Positions 22,003 to 30,075 are shown, counted from the first letter of the stretch. The stretch is 63,459 nt of DNA from Stenotrophomonas geniculata ATCC 19374 = JCM 13324 (GCF_001431625.1 NZ_LLXT01000046.1:1-63459), one strand, 5' to 3'. The notes: generated by a model from the sequence alone, not told the origin. Program-made: numbers and translations.

Positions 22003-24609
22003 ATGGCGAACAAGAATGGGGCCGCTGCGCCTACGACTCTGGAAGAGTGGTTGAATGGCCGCCCAAGCTGGCTGCGCATGGCCGCTTCCACGGTGATCCA
22101 GCACCGCCGCATGCCGAACGAAGAGGAGATGGAGGCGCTGGCGGATCACTGCCTGGCCGAGGCAGCCAAGAAGCTGGATGCTCCCCACCCGGCGTTGGCA
22201 CCGGGAACCATCTTGGGGACACCCACCGCCGCTGAGCTTCGCATCGACTCGGTCTCCTCCATCTGCGGCGTCAATGCCCTTGGCGAGGACGCGGCATTGG
22301 ACCTCAGCCAAGGCCAGATGACCGTGGTCTACGGACCCAACGGGGCCGGGAAATCGGGCTACGCCCGTTTGATGAAGCACGTTTGTGGCGCGCGGGCCAA
22401 GGGATCTATCCACGGCAACGTGTTCAAGCAGAATCCCGATGCTGCCTCTGCCTTGATCAAAGTCACGGCGACCCGATCCGACGGCACGACATCGTCTGCT
22501 GATCTCACTTGGCAAGCATCCGACGGTGCCCATTCGACGTTGAAAGCGGTCCCGGTCTTCGACTCAGCCACAGCGCTGGAGTTCGGAGACAGCGCCACCA
22601 CCGCCACCCATCTTCCCCGGGCGATGCGGTTCGTCGGGATGCTCATCCACATCTCAGACGATCTCGCCACCCGATTGAAGGCCCGCGCCGCCAAGCTCAC
22701 CAGCAAACTGCCCATCATCCCGGAAGAGCACGCGCAGAGCAGCGCTGCAACGGTCCTCCGGAAGTTGACGGCGAAACTGACCGAAGAGGATATTAACCAG
22801 CGTTGCGCCTTCCCCGCTGCACTGAACGATGAGCGTTTGGCGCTGGAGACCGCACTGGCCCAGGCGAACCCTGAAGTGGCCCACGCCAAGGCCGTCGGAG
22901 AGCTAGAACGCTTGTCGCAGATGGCCACAAGCATCTCGGCATTGAAGGAGAGCTTGAACGGCGAGAAGGCCCAAGCCCTCTTGGATGCCCGCAGCAATGC
23001 AGAGGTCAAGCGCCAGGCCGCCACCGCCTATGCCACGGCCTTCCTCAATGGGCTGCCGCTCAAAGGCGTCGGAGACGCCGTGTGGCGAACCCTTTGGGAC
23101 GCTGCAAAGGCGTATTCGACAGGTCTTGCCTACCGTGACCACCCTTTCCCCCACGTTGGGGACGAATCCCGTTGTGTCCTCTGCCAGCAACCGTTGGGAG
23201 ACGACGGCAAGGCCCGCTTGGCCAGCTTTGAAAGCTACCTCAACGACACCCTGCAGACAGAAGCTAAGAGCGCGGAAGACGCGCTGACGGCGCTGAAGAA
23301 AGCGTTGCCCAGTCCTCTCACCGATGTCGCCTGGCAGGCCCAGTGCGCTGCTATTGGCTTGGAAGCCCCCCAAGCCACTGAGCTGTTTGAGGCCATCCAT
23401 GCGAGATTGAAAGCCATGGCCGAGGCCACGGCGGCTCCGGCAGTGCAGTGGTCGGTGTGGACCAACGCCTACGATCAGAAGGTCAAGACCACTAGCGCTG
23501 ATCGCGACGCGCTGGCGGGCTTGCTGGACCCGACGGGACGGAAGGAGAAGGAAAGCCGCCTAGCAGAGCTGAAAGCACAACAGTGGCTGTCGGAGCAGCG
23601 CGATGCGGTATGGGCCGACGTGATCCGCCTCAAACGCGTGGGAACGGTGGAAGCCGCTGTCCGGTCCACCTCAACCAGCCAGTTGACGACCAAAAGCAAT
23701 GACATTGGCGAGTCGGAGTTGGCCAAGGGCTATTGCGACCGCTTCAATGCCGAGTTGCGGGCGCTGGGGGGCCATTCGCTTCCTGTCCGCATGTCGTATC
23801 GATCCCAAGGCAAAGGGGCGTTCACGTTTTACGTTGAGCTGAAGGACGCGCAAGGCGCCCAGAAGAATCGTGAAATCCTGAGCGAGGGTGAGCAACGCAT
23901 CGTGGCGTTGGCAGCCTTCCTGGCCGACGCGACGGGCCTTGAACGGGGCATGCCCGTGATCTTCGACGACCCCATCTCCTCCCTGGATCAGCGCTTTGAG
24001 GAGGCGGTCGCCAAACGCCTCGTAGATCTGGCCGAGCATCGCCAGGTGATCGTGTTCACACATCGATTGTCACTGATGGTCCTACTGCAGAGTGCCGCCA
24101 AGCAGCGGGCCAACCTCGATCAGCCTACGGTCAAGGTCGCGGTTGAATCGATCGCCCGCGATGGAAGCAGGACCGGCATGCCGGCGCAGATCAATACGTT
24201 CTCTCTGAAGCCACAATCCGGCTTGAACCAAATGATCAGCAGCATCGGACAGCTTAAGAAGCTTGATCCGCCACTAAAAGAACTTGCCCTGAAGGCCGCC
24301 TGCAGCAACTTCCGAATCTTGGTTGAGCGCTCTGTAGAGGACGAGCTTTGTTCTGGCGTCATCAACCGCTACCGGCGCGAGATCAACACGCTCAACAAGC
24401 TACAGCGGCTCAGTGCAATCACCCCAGCAGACTGCGCACTGATCGACGGGATGATGACGAAGTATTCGGCATTCGAGCACTCCCAACCCACCGACACCCC
24501 CAGTTGGCTTCCGGGTCCGGACGAACTGCTAAAGGACGTTCAAGACATGCTCGAATGGTGCAAGGAGTTCGGTAAGCGAGCGGAAACCGCGGCGAAACCC
24601 AAGGCGTAG
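22003..24609 (+). CDS. RloC/PrrC-like ABC ATPase, putative anticodon nuclease
   Basis: 868 residues. Walker A VVYGPNGAGKSGY lies at about residue 110, the ABC signature LSEGEQR at about 626 and Walker B PVIFDDPISSLD at about 652-663, followed by VIVFTHR. A central helical region carries a CVLC pair at about 390 (ESRCVLCQQPLG), as in Rad50-type zinc hooks. The C-terminus has R789-x3-E793 and H826, in INRYRREI...YSAFEH. This matches the spacing of the PrrC anticodon-nuclease triad (R320, E324, H356) to within one residue. RloC proteins combine exactly these parts and act against phage by cutting tRNA. It stands alone, with no restriction-modification gene adjacent but Xre upstream. Confidence 0.7.
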   Translation: MANKNGAAAPTTLEEWLNGRPSWLRMAASTVIQHRRMPNEEEMEALADHCLAEAAKKLDAPHPALAPGTILGTPTAAELRIDSVSSICGVNALGEDAALDLSQGQMTVVYGPNGAGKSGYARLMKHVCGARAKGSIHGNVFKQNPDAASALIKVTATRSDGTTSSADLTWQASDGAHSTLKAVPVFDSATALEFGDSATTATHLPRAMRFVGMLIHISDDLATRLKARAAKLTSKLPIIPEEHAQSSAATVLRKLTAKLTEEDINQRCAFPAALNDERLALETALAQANPEVAHAKAVGELERLSQMATSISALKESLNGEKAQALLDARSNAEVKRQAATAYATAFLNGLPLKGVGDAVWRTLWDAAKAYSTGLAYRDHPFPHVGDESRCVLCQQPLGDDGKARLASFESYLNDTLQTEAKSAEDALTALKKALPSPLTDVAWQAQCAAIGLEAPQATELFEAIHARLKAMAEATAAPAVQWSVWTNAYDQKVKTTSADRDALAGLLDPTGRKEKESRLAELKAQQWLSEQRDAVWADVIRLKRVGTVEAAVRSTSTSQLTTKSNDIGESELAKGYCDRFNAELRALGGHSLPVRMSYRSQGKGAFTFYVELKDAQGAQKNREILSEGEQRIVALAAFLADATGLERGMPVIFDDPISSLDQRFEEAVAKRLVDLAEHRQVIVFTHRLSLMVLLQSAAKQRANLDQPTVKVAVESIARDGSRTGMPAQINTFSLKPQSGLNQMISSIGQLKKLDPPLKELALKAACSNFRILVERSVEDELCSGVINRYRREINTLNKLQRLSAITPADCALIDGMMTKYSAFEHSQPTDTPSWLPGPDELLKDVQDMLEWCKEFGKRAETAAKPKA

Positions 24610-24642
24610 CCCTGACCACCCGTTACTGCGTGCTCACGTTCA

Positions 24643-24951
24643 TCAGAAGCGCCGCTTGCCAGCGCTTCCCACAGCAGGTGGCAGCGCTTGATGCAACTCG
24701 TGCGCGCGAAGAAACGCGTGCAGCCACTCTTCGGCGTCCTTGACGCCCGTCATTTCCCGAATCACCACCCCGGCCAAGCAATCCCCAGGGACGGCAAACA
24801 GGTCGTCGTTCAGATCGCTGCTGGACAGAGGGGTATGGAAATCGGCCCCCTCTTGGAACGCCTGAAGCAGGTGCTGCCGGGCAAGAGGATCCCGGCGTGC
24901 CGCCCATGCGAGGCGAACGAGCTCCGACGATGGCCAGGGTGCGGGGGTCAT
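24643..24951 (-). CDS. Hypothetical plasmid protein
   Basis: 102 residues from the ATG at 24951 overlapping the upstream stop (TGATGA). Begins MTPAPWPSSELVRLAWAARRDPLARQHLLQAF; helical, with two acidic patches. Last gene of a four-gene operon (25498-24643) that starts at a box-type promoter. Function unknown. Confidence 0.55.
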   Translation of the reverse strand: MTPAPWPSSELVRLAWAARRDPLARQHLLQAFQEGADFHTPLSSSDLNDDLFAVPGDCLAGVVIREMTGVKDAEEWLHAFLRAHELHQALPPAVGSAGKRRF

Positions 24952-25136
24952 CAGAACTCGTAACCGTCTGGCACGCCCGAGGGGATGCCCTGCATGGGGC
25001 CCGAGTAGCCCACCTGCTGAACCAGGTTCTGGGCGGTTTGCGACATGCGATCCAGGCGTTCCGGGACTTGGTCCAGGGCGAACAGAACCATGCCAAAAAG
25101 GGCGATGTTGAGCAGTTTGTTGAAAAGTTTTCGCAC
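24951..25136 (-). CDS. Small membrane-anchored protein
   Basis: 61 residues, MRKLFNKLLNIALFGMVLFALDQVPERL, with a single N-terminal hydrophobic helix (7-22) and a hydrophilic tail. Overlaps the following gene. Third gene of the 25498-24643 operon. Confidence 0.5.
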   Translation of the reverse strand: MRKLFNKLLNIALFGMVLFALDQVPERLDRMSQTAQNLVQQVGYSGPMQGIPSGVPDGYEF

Positions 25137-25172
25137 GAGCGAGGTCCTCCGTGGTTGTCAGGGGTTCGGGTT

Positions 25173-25418
25173 TCAAAAAAGCTGGTGGTGTTGGGCGATG
25201 CCGAACAGGCAAAGCGCCCAAGTGGCCGCAATCGCTGCAGGAGCCAGGCAGAGCGACACGCCGATGGCAATGTCCGACAGCTTGGCCTTGGGGTCGGTCA
25301 CCATCTCCCATCCCAGCTTGGCCGCTCCCATGCCCGACATGGCGTCGAACAGGAATCGCAGGAGGGCTCCAGGGGTGGAGGACCGGGCGGGCGCTTGGGT
25401 TTGGCTGCGGGTATTCAT
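25173..25418 (-). CDS. Small membrane protein
   Basis: 81 residues, ATG at 25418 overlapping the previous stop (ATGA). The N-terminal 20 residues are Thr/Ser/Pro-rich. Two hydrophobic segments follow (around LRFLFDAMSGMGAA, and LSDIAIGVSLCLAPAAIAATWALCLFGIA). Unknown function in the same operon of small membrane proteins. Confidence 0.5.
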   Translation of the reverse strand: MNTRSQTQAPARSSTPGALLRFLFDAMSGMGAAKLGWEMVTDPKAKLSDIAIGVSLCLAPAAIAATWALCLFGIAQHHQLF

Positions 25419-25498
25419 CAGAGCGCATCCAGTCGATCAGCAATGGCCAATCCGGCGACCAATCCAGCCAAGAGGCAAAAAGCAAAGAACGTCAACAT
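25418..25498 (-). CDS. Tiny membrane protein (26 residues), operon leader
   Basis: MLTFFAFCLLAGLVAGLAIADRLDAL from the ATG at 25498, almost entirely one membrane helix. On the minus strand AAAGGGAACCCCATG gives a weak ribosome-binding site. It overlaps the next gene by ATGA, supporting translation. First gene after the box-type promoter 25544-25611. Confidence 0.45.
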   Translation of the reverse strand: MLTFFAFCLLAGLVAGLAIADRLDAL

Positions 25499-25543
25499 GG
25501 GGTTCCCTTTGGTTAAAGAGCATCGGCGCTCTTCTCTGATCTC

Positions 25544-25611
25544 AAAGTAAAAGAAAACCAACTTTTCGCAATAGATTGACCCTACATTTTTATGACTAAA
25601 ACACAAAACTG
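25544..25611 (-). promoter_or_regulatory. Box-containing promoter for operon 25498-24643
   Basis: Minus strand: CAGTTTTGTGTTTTAGTC (25611-25594), 22 bp, TTGCGA (25571-25566), 16 bp, TACTTT (25549-25544). The best -10 of the family. Confidence 0.7.
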
Positions 25612-25840
25612 ACGGAAAAAAGCAGAAAACACAAAAACCCTAAAACACCTCACATTTCCAGCCCAGCGTCGGGCCCGGCGGAAGCCGAGGCCACCCGCCC
25701 TTCCCCCAATGCGCTTTTGCTTCATGCCACTTTTGACGTTGCCTTTTTCTCTTCAAGAGCTCAAAAGAACGCGGCCTGGGCCGCGCCTGAAAAGCCCCCT
25801 CCGGGGAGGTTAGGACGTGGGCCAGGGCTTCCCCCAGCCT
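25612..25840. repeat. Structured intergenic repeat, copy D
   Basis: GGCCCGGCGGAAGCCGAGGCC hairpin, CTTTTGCTT-rich segment, AGAGCTCAAAAGAACGCGG, then the GCGGCCTGGGCCGC hairpin and CCCCTCCGGGGAGGTTAGGAC. Nearly identical to A and E over more than 150 bp although the flanking genes differ. Confidence 0.65.
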
Positions 25841-25887
25841 CCGCGTGGCTGTCCTTGGCCCCATGCCCGCAAAAGGCGTCCGAGGGA

Positions 25888-26256
25888 TCAGGCGTTGGCT
25901 TGGATGCATAGCCAGACCAGCTGGCGGACGGCCTCGGTCAGACGAATCCCAGCCCGGTTAGCGTCAATCTGCAGGGCCGTCACGGCATGGAGTCCCAGCT
26001 GCACACTGGGGAGCGCGGCCCTGTAGCGCTCTCGCCCCTTCGACCCCTCCCCGGTCCACGGCGTCGGGCGTCGAGGGGAAAACGGTTCTCGAATCTGGGC
26101 GTGTTGCTCGATGAGTTGAGCCAGTGCAGCGCGCATGCTCAGGCCTTGCGCGGCGGCCAAGGCTTGAAACGCGGCTTTGCTGGGCGCGTCAATCCACGTC
26201 TCGTGGATGGTTTCGACCAAGCGTTCTGGGGGGCGGAGAATGTAGCGTTTGGTCAT
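25888..26256 (-). CDS. Putative ribbon-helix-helix-like plasmid protein, paralog of 3855-4214
   Basis: 122 residues from the ATG at 26256 (GGGAG six bases upstream), overlapping the preceding gene. Residues 20-60 (DAPSKAAFQALAAAQGLSMRAALAQLIEQHAQIREPFSPR) and the C-terminal IRLTEAVRQLVWLCIQANA match the gene at 3855. Both paralogs sit last in box-promoter operons. DNA binding is a guess from the C-terminal helix pair. Confidence 0.6.
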   Translation of the reverse strand: MTKRYILRPPERLVETIHETWIDAPSKAAFQALAAAQGLSMRAALAQLIEQHAQIREPFSPRRPTPWTGEGSKGRERYRAALPSVQLGLHAVTALQIDANRAGIRLTEAVRQLVWLCIQANA

Positions 26257-26477
26257 GCAGGGCTCCCGTGCGGCTTGGCCATCCATCCTTGGGCGGCCGC
26301 TTCTTCAGCGGTCAGCAACGCGGAAGTGCCCAGGAAGCGTGTGAGCTGGTAATGGCCGATGGTGTGCGGATACCGCTGGAGGTGGGCGTGCATGGCTTTG
26401 TCGAAGTAGCACTGGCCACCCGAGCGGCGCTGGTATGCGTAGAAGCGTTTGCGGCGACTCGTTGCTGGCGTCTTCAT
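26253..26477 (-). CDS. Small basic hypothetical protein
   Basis: 74 residues from the ATG at 26477, overlapping the stops and starts on both sides (ATGA-type overlaps). MKTPATSRRKRFYAYQRRSGGQCYFDKAMHAHLQRYPHTIGHYQLTRFLG is basic and aromatic; the tail is AEEAAAQGWMAKPHGSPA. Middle gene of the 26770-25888 operon. Function unknown. Confidence 0.5.
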   Translation of the reverse strand: MKTPATSRRKRFYAYQRRSGGQCYFDKAMHAHLQRYPHTIGHYQLTRFLGTSALLTAEEAAAQGWMAKPHGSPA

Positions 26478-26770
26478 GCCGAACCCGCGCAATCGTCGCA
26501 ACGCTGCATTTCTGCCGGATACGTTGAGAAGGGGTAGGCCCCTTTCTGCCCCACTTCCCCGCAGCACCCACACTGCATGAGCCCCCGAGCCGTTTGGCAA
26601 ATCGCGGCCTCCGGGCCTTGCCAAACCACGCCGACAACGACGGCTTCCCAGGAGCTGCCGCTCCCGGCAACCACAGTGAGCCTGTCGCCGTTCCGAACGT
26701 TCGGGGCGGGCACCCGGGCGCCCCACTCGCCCGTCTTGAGTTGGATAGGGCTGGCGTGGTGGTGGGCCAT
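26474..26770 (-). CDS. Small protein with a zinc-knuckle-like C-terminus
   Basis: 98 residues from the ATG at 26770. The N-terminal half looks like a small beta barrel (VRNGDRLTVVAGSGSSWEAVVVGVVW). The C-terminal half has CGCCGE...RCDDC, a likely zinc site. First gene of the operon driven by the box-type promoter 26875-26942. Function unknown. Confidence 0.55.
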   Translation of the reverse strand: MAHHHASPIQLKTGEWGARVPAPNVRNGDRLTVVAGSGSSWEAVVVGVVWQGPEAAICQTARGLMQCGCCGEVGQKGAYPFSTYPAEMQRCDDCAGSA

Positions 26771-26874
26771 TAGAAGAACCCCCGATAACCAAGAGGAAGC
26801 AAGCCGGACCGGTCAATAACGTAAGCAATCATGCGAAAACCTTTGAAGAGGGGGCACTCCCTCGCTACCCACTC

Positions 26875-26942
26875 AAACTAAGCCACCCCCAAAAAATCGC
26901 AATACTTTCACTCGACGTTTTATCGACTAAATATCAAAACTG
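26875..26942 (-). promoter_or_regulatory. Box-containing promoter for operon 26770-25888
   Basis: Minus strand: CAGTTTTGATATTTAGTC (26942-26925), 22 bp, TTGCGA (26902-26897), 16 bp, TAGTTT (26880-26875). Confidence 0.7.
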
Positions 26943-27184
26943 CCAAAGTGGCAGCAAAGCGTTGAACAACTTGAAGCGCAGCACATTTTCCAGCAGCGCC
27001 GGGCCCGGCGGAAGCCGAGGCCCCCACCCGCCCCTTCTCCACACAACGCTTTTGATTTGAGCCGCTTTTTATTTTTGCGTTGCTTTTTTCTTTTCAAGAG
27101 ATCAAAAGAACGCGGCCTGGGCCGCGCCTGAAAAGCCCCCACCGGGGAGGGTTAGGACATGGGCCGGGGCTCCCGCCCCAGCCC
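26943..27184. repeat. Structured intergenic repeat, copy E
   Basis: Full-length member: GGAA-loop hairpin GGCCCGGCGGAAGCCGAGGCC, ACGCTTTTGATTTGAGCCGC, CAAAAGAACGCGGCCTGGG, CCCCACCGGGGAGGGTTAGGAC and GGGGCTCCCGCCCC. Adjacent to the H-NS terminator. Confidence 0.65.
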
Positions 27185-27214
27185 CGCTTTGCCTTCCCTT
27201 GGTTTCAACGCCCA

Positions 27215-27240
27215 CAAAAAAAGCCCCGGTTTCCCGGGGC
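27215..27240 (-). terminator. Rho-independent terminator of the H-NS gene
   Basis: Minus strand GCCCCGGGAAACCGGGGC followed by seven T, 25 bp beyond the stop of gene 27265-27651. Confidence 0.85.
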
Positions 27241-27264
27241 GCTGTCTGCAACGCTCAATGGCAA

Positions 27265-27651
27265 TCAGGCCTTGAACGGGTGCGCCGGCCATTCCTGGTC
27301 CGGGTGCTTCTTTTTCCACGCCTTGCCTTCAGCGGTTTCGGCCCACGCAAGGAAGGCCTTCGGCTGACGTCCAGTGCCAGCCCAGGTGGTGCCGTCCGGG
27401 ATCTGGAACTTCGGGGCGCGACTGATGCCGGCGCTCGCGGAAACCGCCTTGCGTGGCTCAAGCAGCGCCTTCAGATCGTTCTTCTGCTTCGTTGTGTAAT
27501 GCTGCCCAAACTGCTGCAAGGTCTCGTAGACTCCTGCAAAGCTGGCCCCGGCTTCAGCGGCGACCGCTTCGCTTTCCGCCTTTTCCATTTCGGCCAGCAA
27601 GGCCTCGGCCTCGGCCTTTTTCTTTCGGATTTGTTCAAGCGTCAGTGCCAC
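27265..27651 (-). CDS. H-NS family nucleoid protein
   Basis: 128 residues. An N-terminal coiled-coil oligomerisation part (LEQIRKKKAEAEALLAEMEKAESEAVAAEAG) and a C-terminal DNA-binding motif, PDGTTWAGTGRQPKAFLAWAE (family pattern T-W-x-G-x-G-R-x-P), followed by KKHPDQEWPAHP. Plasmid-borne H-NS proteins silence A+T-rich acquired DNA and reduce the host cost of plasmids. Single gene, ended by a strong terminator. It carries no TTTAGTC-box promoter. Confidence 0.85.
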   Translation of the reverse strand: MALTLEQIRKKKAEAEALLAEMEKAESEAVAAEAGASFAGVYETLQQFGQHYTTKQKNDLKALLEPRKAVSASAGISRAPKFQIPDGTTWAGTGRQPKAFLAWAETAEGKAWKKKHPDQEWPAHPFKA

Positions 27652-27872
27652 GGCTTTCCCTTGGGGTTGGTCAAACCCCGATCCTGCCGTTTTGCGAGAC
27701 CGCTGTAAATCCTCAACGGCTCAACCCCCGCTCTCCCTTGGAGACTGTTACGGGGCTTCACCCTCAAGAGTCAGTGAAGGCATGCCTTCCGCCGGCCACT
27801 GGAGCAGGCCTCGGCGGTTGCGGGGGACTGGCCGTGCCCACCCCCACGTTCCACCATGCAATGCCGCAATGT

Positions 27873-28729
27873 CTAGAGGCTACCGGGCGCCGGCAAAGCC
27901 TTGGGCAGCGGTCCCGCGATCCGGGCGTTCAGGCGGTCAACCAGGTGCAAGGCGTGCTTGTGGAAGATGACGTGGATGTTGCCGTTCTTAAACCGCCCGC
28001 CCAGGAACGGCTTCAGGAGTTCCCCACCTCGTGCGTCACCAAGAACCCTTCGGAGCCCCGTGTCTCATCGGATGCAGCCTGCTGGGTGGCGCGATTGGCC
28101 TTCATGGCCATCGACTCGGCCCAGACACGCAATCCGATGTCCTGCAGAAGGATATCTTCCCTCTTGCTCGCGGTCGATTCGATGATCCAGTGGCGGCCAT
28201 ACGCGCCATGCATCAATGGCGCCCCTGGCCATCCTTTCCGGGCGACGGTCATGGGCAGTCCGGCGATCAACCGAACGTCAAAGCATCGCCTCGTTTCTTC
28301 CTCGGATAGCTCCAGGCGTGGAGCAAGCAAAGCTTCCCGGGCCTTCGCATCGGTCTGTATGACCCGCTCAAGCTCTGCTGGGGTTGGAGCCTCCATGCGC
28401 GTCCACACTTGCGCTGGCAAGCATGCCTTGACCCAGTTCCAAGCGCTTGCGGTGTCGTCAGACGGATCAGCCGGGTGCAGGATGAGCCGACTTTCAAACA
28501 AGGCTCGGAGGGTTTCCGGGTGCTTCCACTGGCGACCGTGGATGTAGTGTCCCCAAGCCAGGATCTTGTCGCACACGGGCACCACCACGGGTGCTGGCAC
28601 GGTCAGAAATCGTTCAACGCCCGCCGCACTATTTCGGCCACGCTGACCTGCACCGATCCGCTTTTCCGGCGGTTGCGCCATTGGTCGGCCCTGGGAATCG
28701 GTGGCCGATACCATCAATCGCGCGGACAT
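27873..28729 (-). pseudogene. DUF4942-like gene with a frameshift
   Basis: The first frame (28729-28013, 238 residues) runs to FLVTHEVGNS and stops. The next frame continues at once with ELLKPFLGGRFKNGNIHVIFHKHALHLVDRLNARIAG to a stop at 27873. R-F-K-N-G-N-x-H-x-x-F is the C-terminal signature I associate with DUF4942 proteins, often found next to phage/plasmid methyltransferases. The break lies in GTGGGGAAC, so one missing G in a G run explains it. This could be a sequencing or assembly slip, a real mutation or a programmed shift. The family call is moderate. Confidence 0.5.
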
Positions 28730-28886
28730 GAAACTCTACGACCGCCGAAAGCGGGAACGGCAGTGAGCCTGCCCTCAGATCCGGGCATGGGGCCAGTTGT
28801 GGGCTGCCCTCCTTACGCCGATGATCGCCTTTAGCGTAGCAAGCGGCCCTTCAGTGCCGCCCAATCTCACCGATGGAGAGGGCAAC

Positions 28887-29141
28887 ATGGATAAGCGGGT
28901 GTGCTTTGATTTCGAGATTGATTTCAGCAACGGGGGCGGGATTCAGGGCCAAGGCTTCCGGCTGGACATCGCCGGTGACGACATCACCAATGAGGCGTTG
29001 GCCGACTACATCGTGCGCGACATGCGCCTGCTGATGGTGGGTGAGGTTCGCATCCTCAACAAGGAAATCATTGAGGAGCCTCATAAGCGCCCGGCGCACG
29101 ACCAAGACGGTTCAACTGTCCACGACTCAAAGGACGGTTGA
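28887..29141 (+). CDS. Conserved hypothetical protein (often labelled cyclase)
   Basis: 84 residues from the ATG at 28887; upstream frame positions are not protein-like. VCFDFEIDFSNGGGIQGQGFRLDIAGDDITNEALADYIVRDMRLLMVGEVRILNKEIIEEPHKR is a pattern I have seen in small conserved bacterial proteins sometimes annotated as cyclases without evidence. It has no catalytic motif that I know. Six bases before the SemiSWEET-like gene, so probably an operon. Confidence 0.6.
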   Translation: MDKRVCFDFEIDFSNGGGIQGQGFRLDIAGDDITNEALADYIVRDMRLLMVGEVRILNKEIIEEPHKRPAHDQDGSTVHDSKDG

Positions 29142-29147
29142 GCGGCC

Positions 29148-29426
29148 ATGCATCCTGATGTTCTCGGCTGGGCTGCAACCGTAGTGCTGATTGCCACGCT
29201 GGTCCGGCAAATGATCAAACAGTGGCAGTCTCCCCACCCCGAAACGGTCTCCAAGTGGCTGTTCGTCGGTCAGATGACCGCGTCCACCCTGTTCACCGTT
29301 TACAGTGCACTTTTGGGGTCAACGGTATTCGTGGTGACCAATGCCCTGCTGCTGCTCACGGCCGTGGTGGGACAGGTCCTGGCTTGGCGTCGACGTCGGC
29401 GAACCGACGCGCCGCCTCCCTGCTGA
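29148..29426 (+). CDS. SemiSWEET/PQ-loop-like membrane protein
   Basis: 92 residues with three predicted membrane helices (about 4-21, 36-56, 60-82). LGWAATVVLIATLVRQMIKQWQS, VSKWLFVGQMTASTLFTVYS and VFVVTNALLLLTAVVGQVLAW follow the three-helix layout of SemiSWEET sugar or small-solute transporters. The classical PQ pair is absent; RQ and GQ stand in its place. Follows gene 28887 directly. Confidence 0.6.
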   Translation: MHPDVLGWAATVVLIATLVRQMIKQWQSPHPETVSKWLFVGQMTASTLFTVYSALLGSTVFVVTNALLLLTAVVGQVLAWRRRRRTDAPPPC

Positions 29427-29510
29427 CCCAGTATTGGCTGCACCAAGGAAAGCCGTGGTAGGCGTTTAGCAGCCACTCTTCGTCAGATCCGAAACGGACG
29501 TCGTCTGACA
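29356..29510 (-). CDS. Possible small protein
   Basis: 51 codons, MSDDVRFGSDEEWLLNAYHGFPWCSQYWVSREAARRF, starting inside the 3' end of gene 29483-29764 and running antisense into the SemiSWEET gene. The composition is protein-like, but overlapping a clear gene on the other strand makes it doubtful. Confidence 0.25.
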
Positions 29511-29764
29511 TGCTCGACCCGGCCTCCGACCGTGACCAGCGTCGAGATGGCCCAGTCGCTGGAAGCGGACACGGGCGGAAGCAACAAGATCTCAACGCCG
29601 GCCCCCATCGCCGCGCCTTTCCATACCTCCACTGTGCCATCCTCGCTAGGACTGCGGTGGAGGCCCCAATCCGAAGCGAACTCCGTCAGCTCTTGCCGTC
29701 CATGAATCCTATCGAGCGCGCTGCAGAGCGAGTCATACCGGTCACTTCTCGTCCCCCCCCGCAT
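29483..29764 (-). CDS. Hypothetical protein
   Basis: 93 residues. RYDSLCSALDRIHGRQELTEFASDWGLHRSPSEDGTVEVWKGAAMG and VEILLLPPVSASSDWAISTLVTVGGRVEHV look like a small alpha/beta domain. No family recognised and no good ribosome-binding site seen. Included because its composition and predicted strands are reasonable. Confidence 0.35.
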   Translation of the reverse strand: MRGGTRSDRYDSLCSALDRIHGRQELTEFASDWGLHRSPSEDGTVEVWKGAAMGAGVEILLLPPVSASSDWAISTLVTVGGRVEHVRRRPFRI

Positions 29765-30075
29765 CGTGTTCTTACCTGCGCATCAACATCGCTTCCAGAC
29801 TACTTCATGGCAGACATAAGGAGCGAAAGCCTGTCTGAATCCCTCAGGAGAACGCCAACTTTCTGACGGGGCAGCCTCCGATCCATTACCTGAAGCCGGG
29901 ACCGGGGACGACCGCCTAAGCCGATTCAGGCAGGGTTGCGCGGCTGCCCGTCGTCTATCAACAACACCGTGCGGCAAGCGCGCGCCAACTGCAAGGCAGC
30001 CGACATGTCCGCATAGCTTCGATAGGGAGAAAATGCGCCGGGCGGGCCCGACACGCGATCGCCCTACTGGTTGGT
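29765..30075. other. Non-coding stretch
   Basis: About 310 bp between a hypothetical gene and the DUF488 gene. No supported gene, hairpin terminator or repeat was noticed. Confidence 0.35.

Noticed and set aside
22003..24609. Septu (PtuA) or Rad50 identity for the large ATPase
   Set aside because: No PtuB-type HNH gene adjacent and no SbcD/Mre11 partner; the C-terminal R-x3-E...H and single-chain layout fit RloC better.
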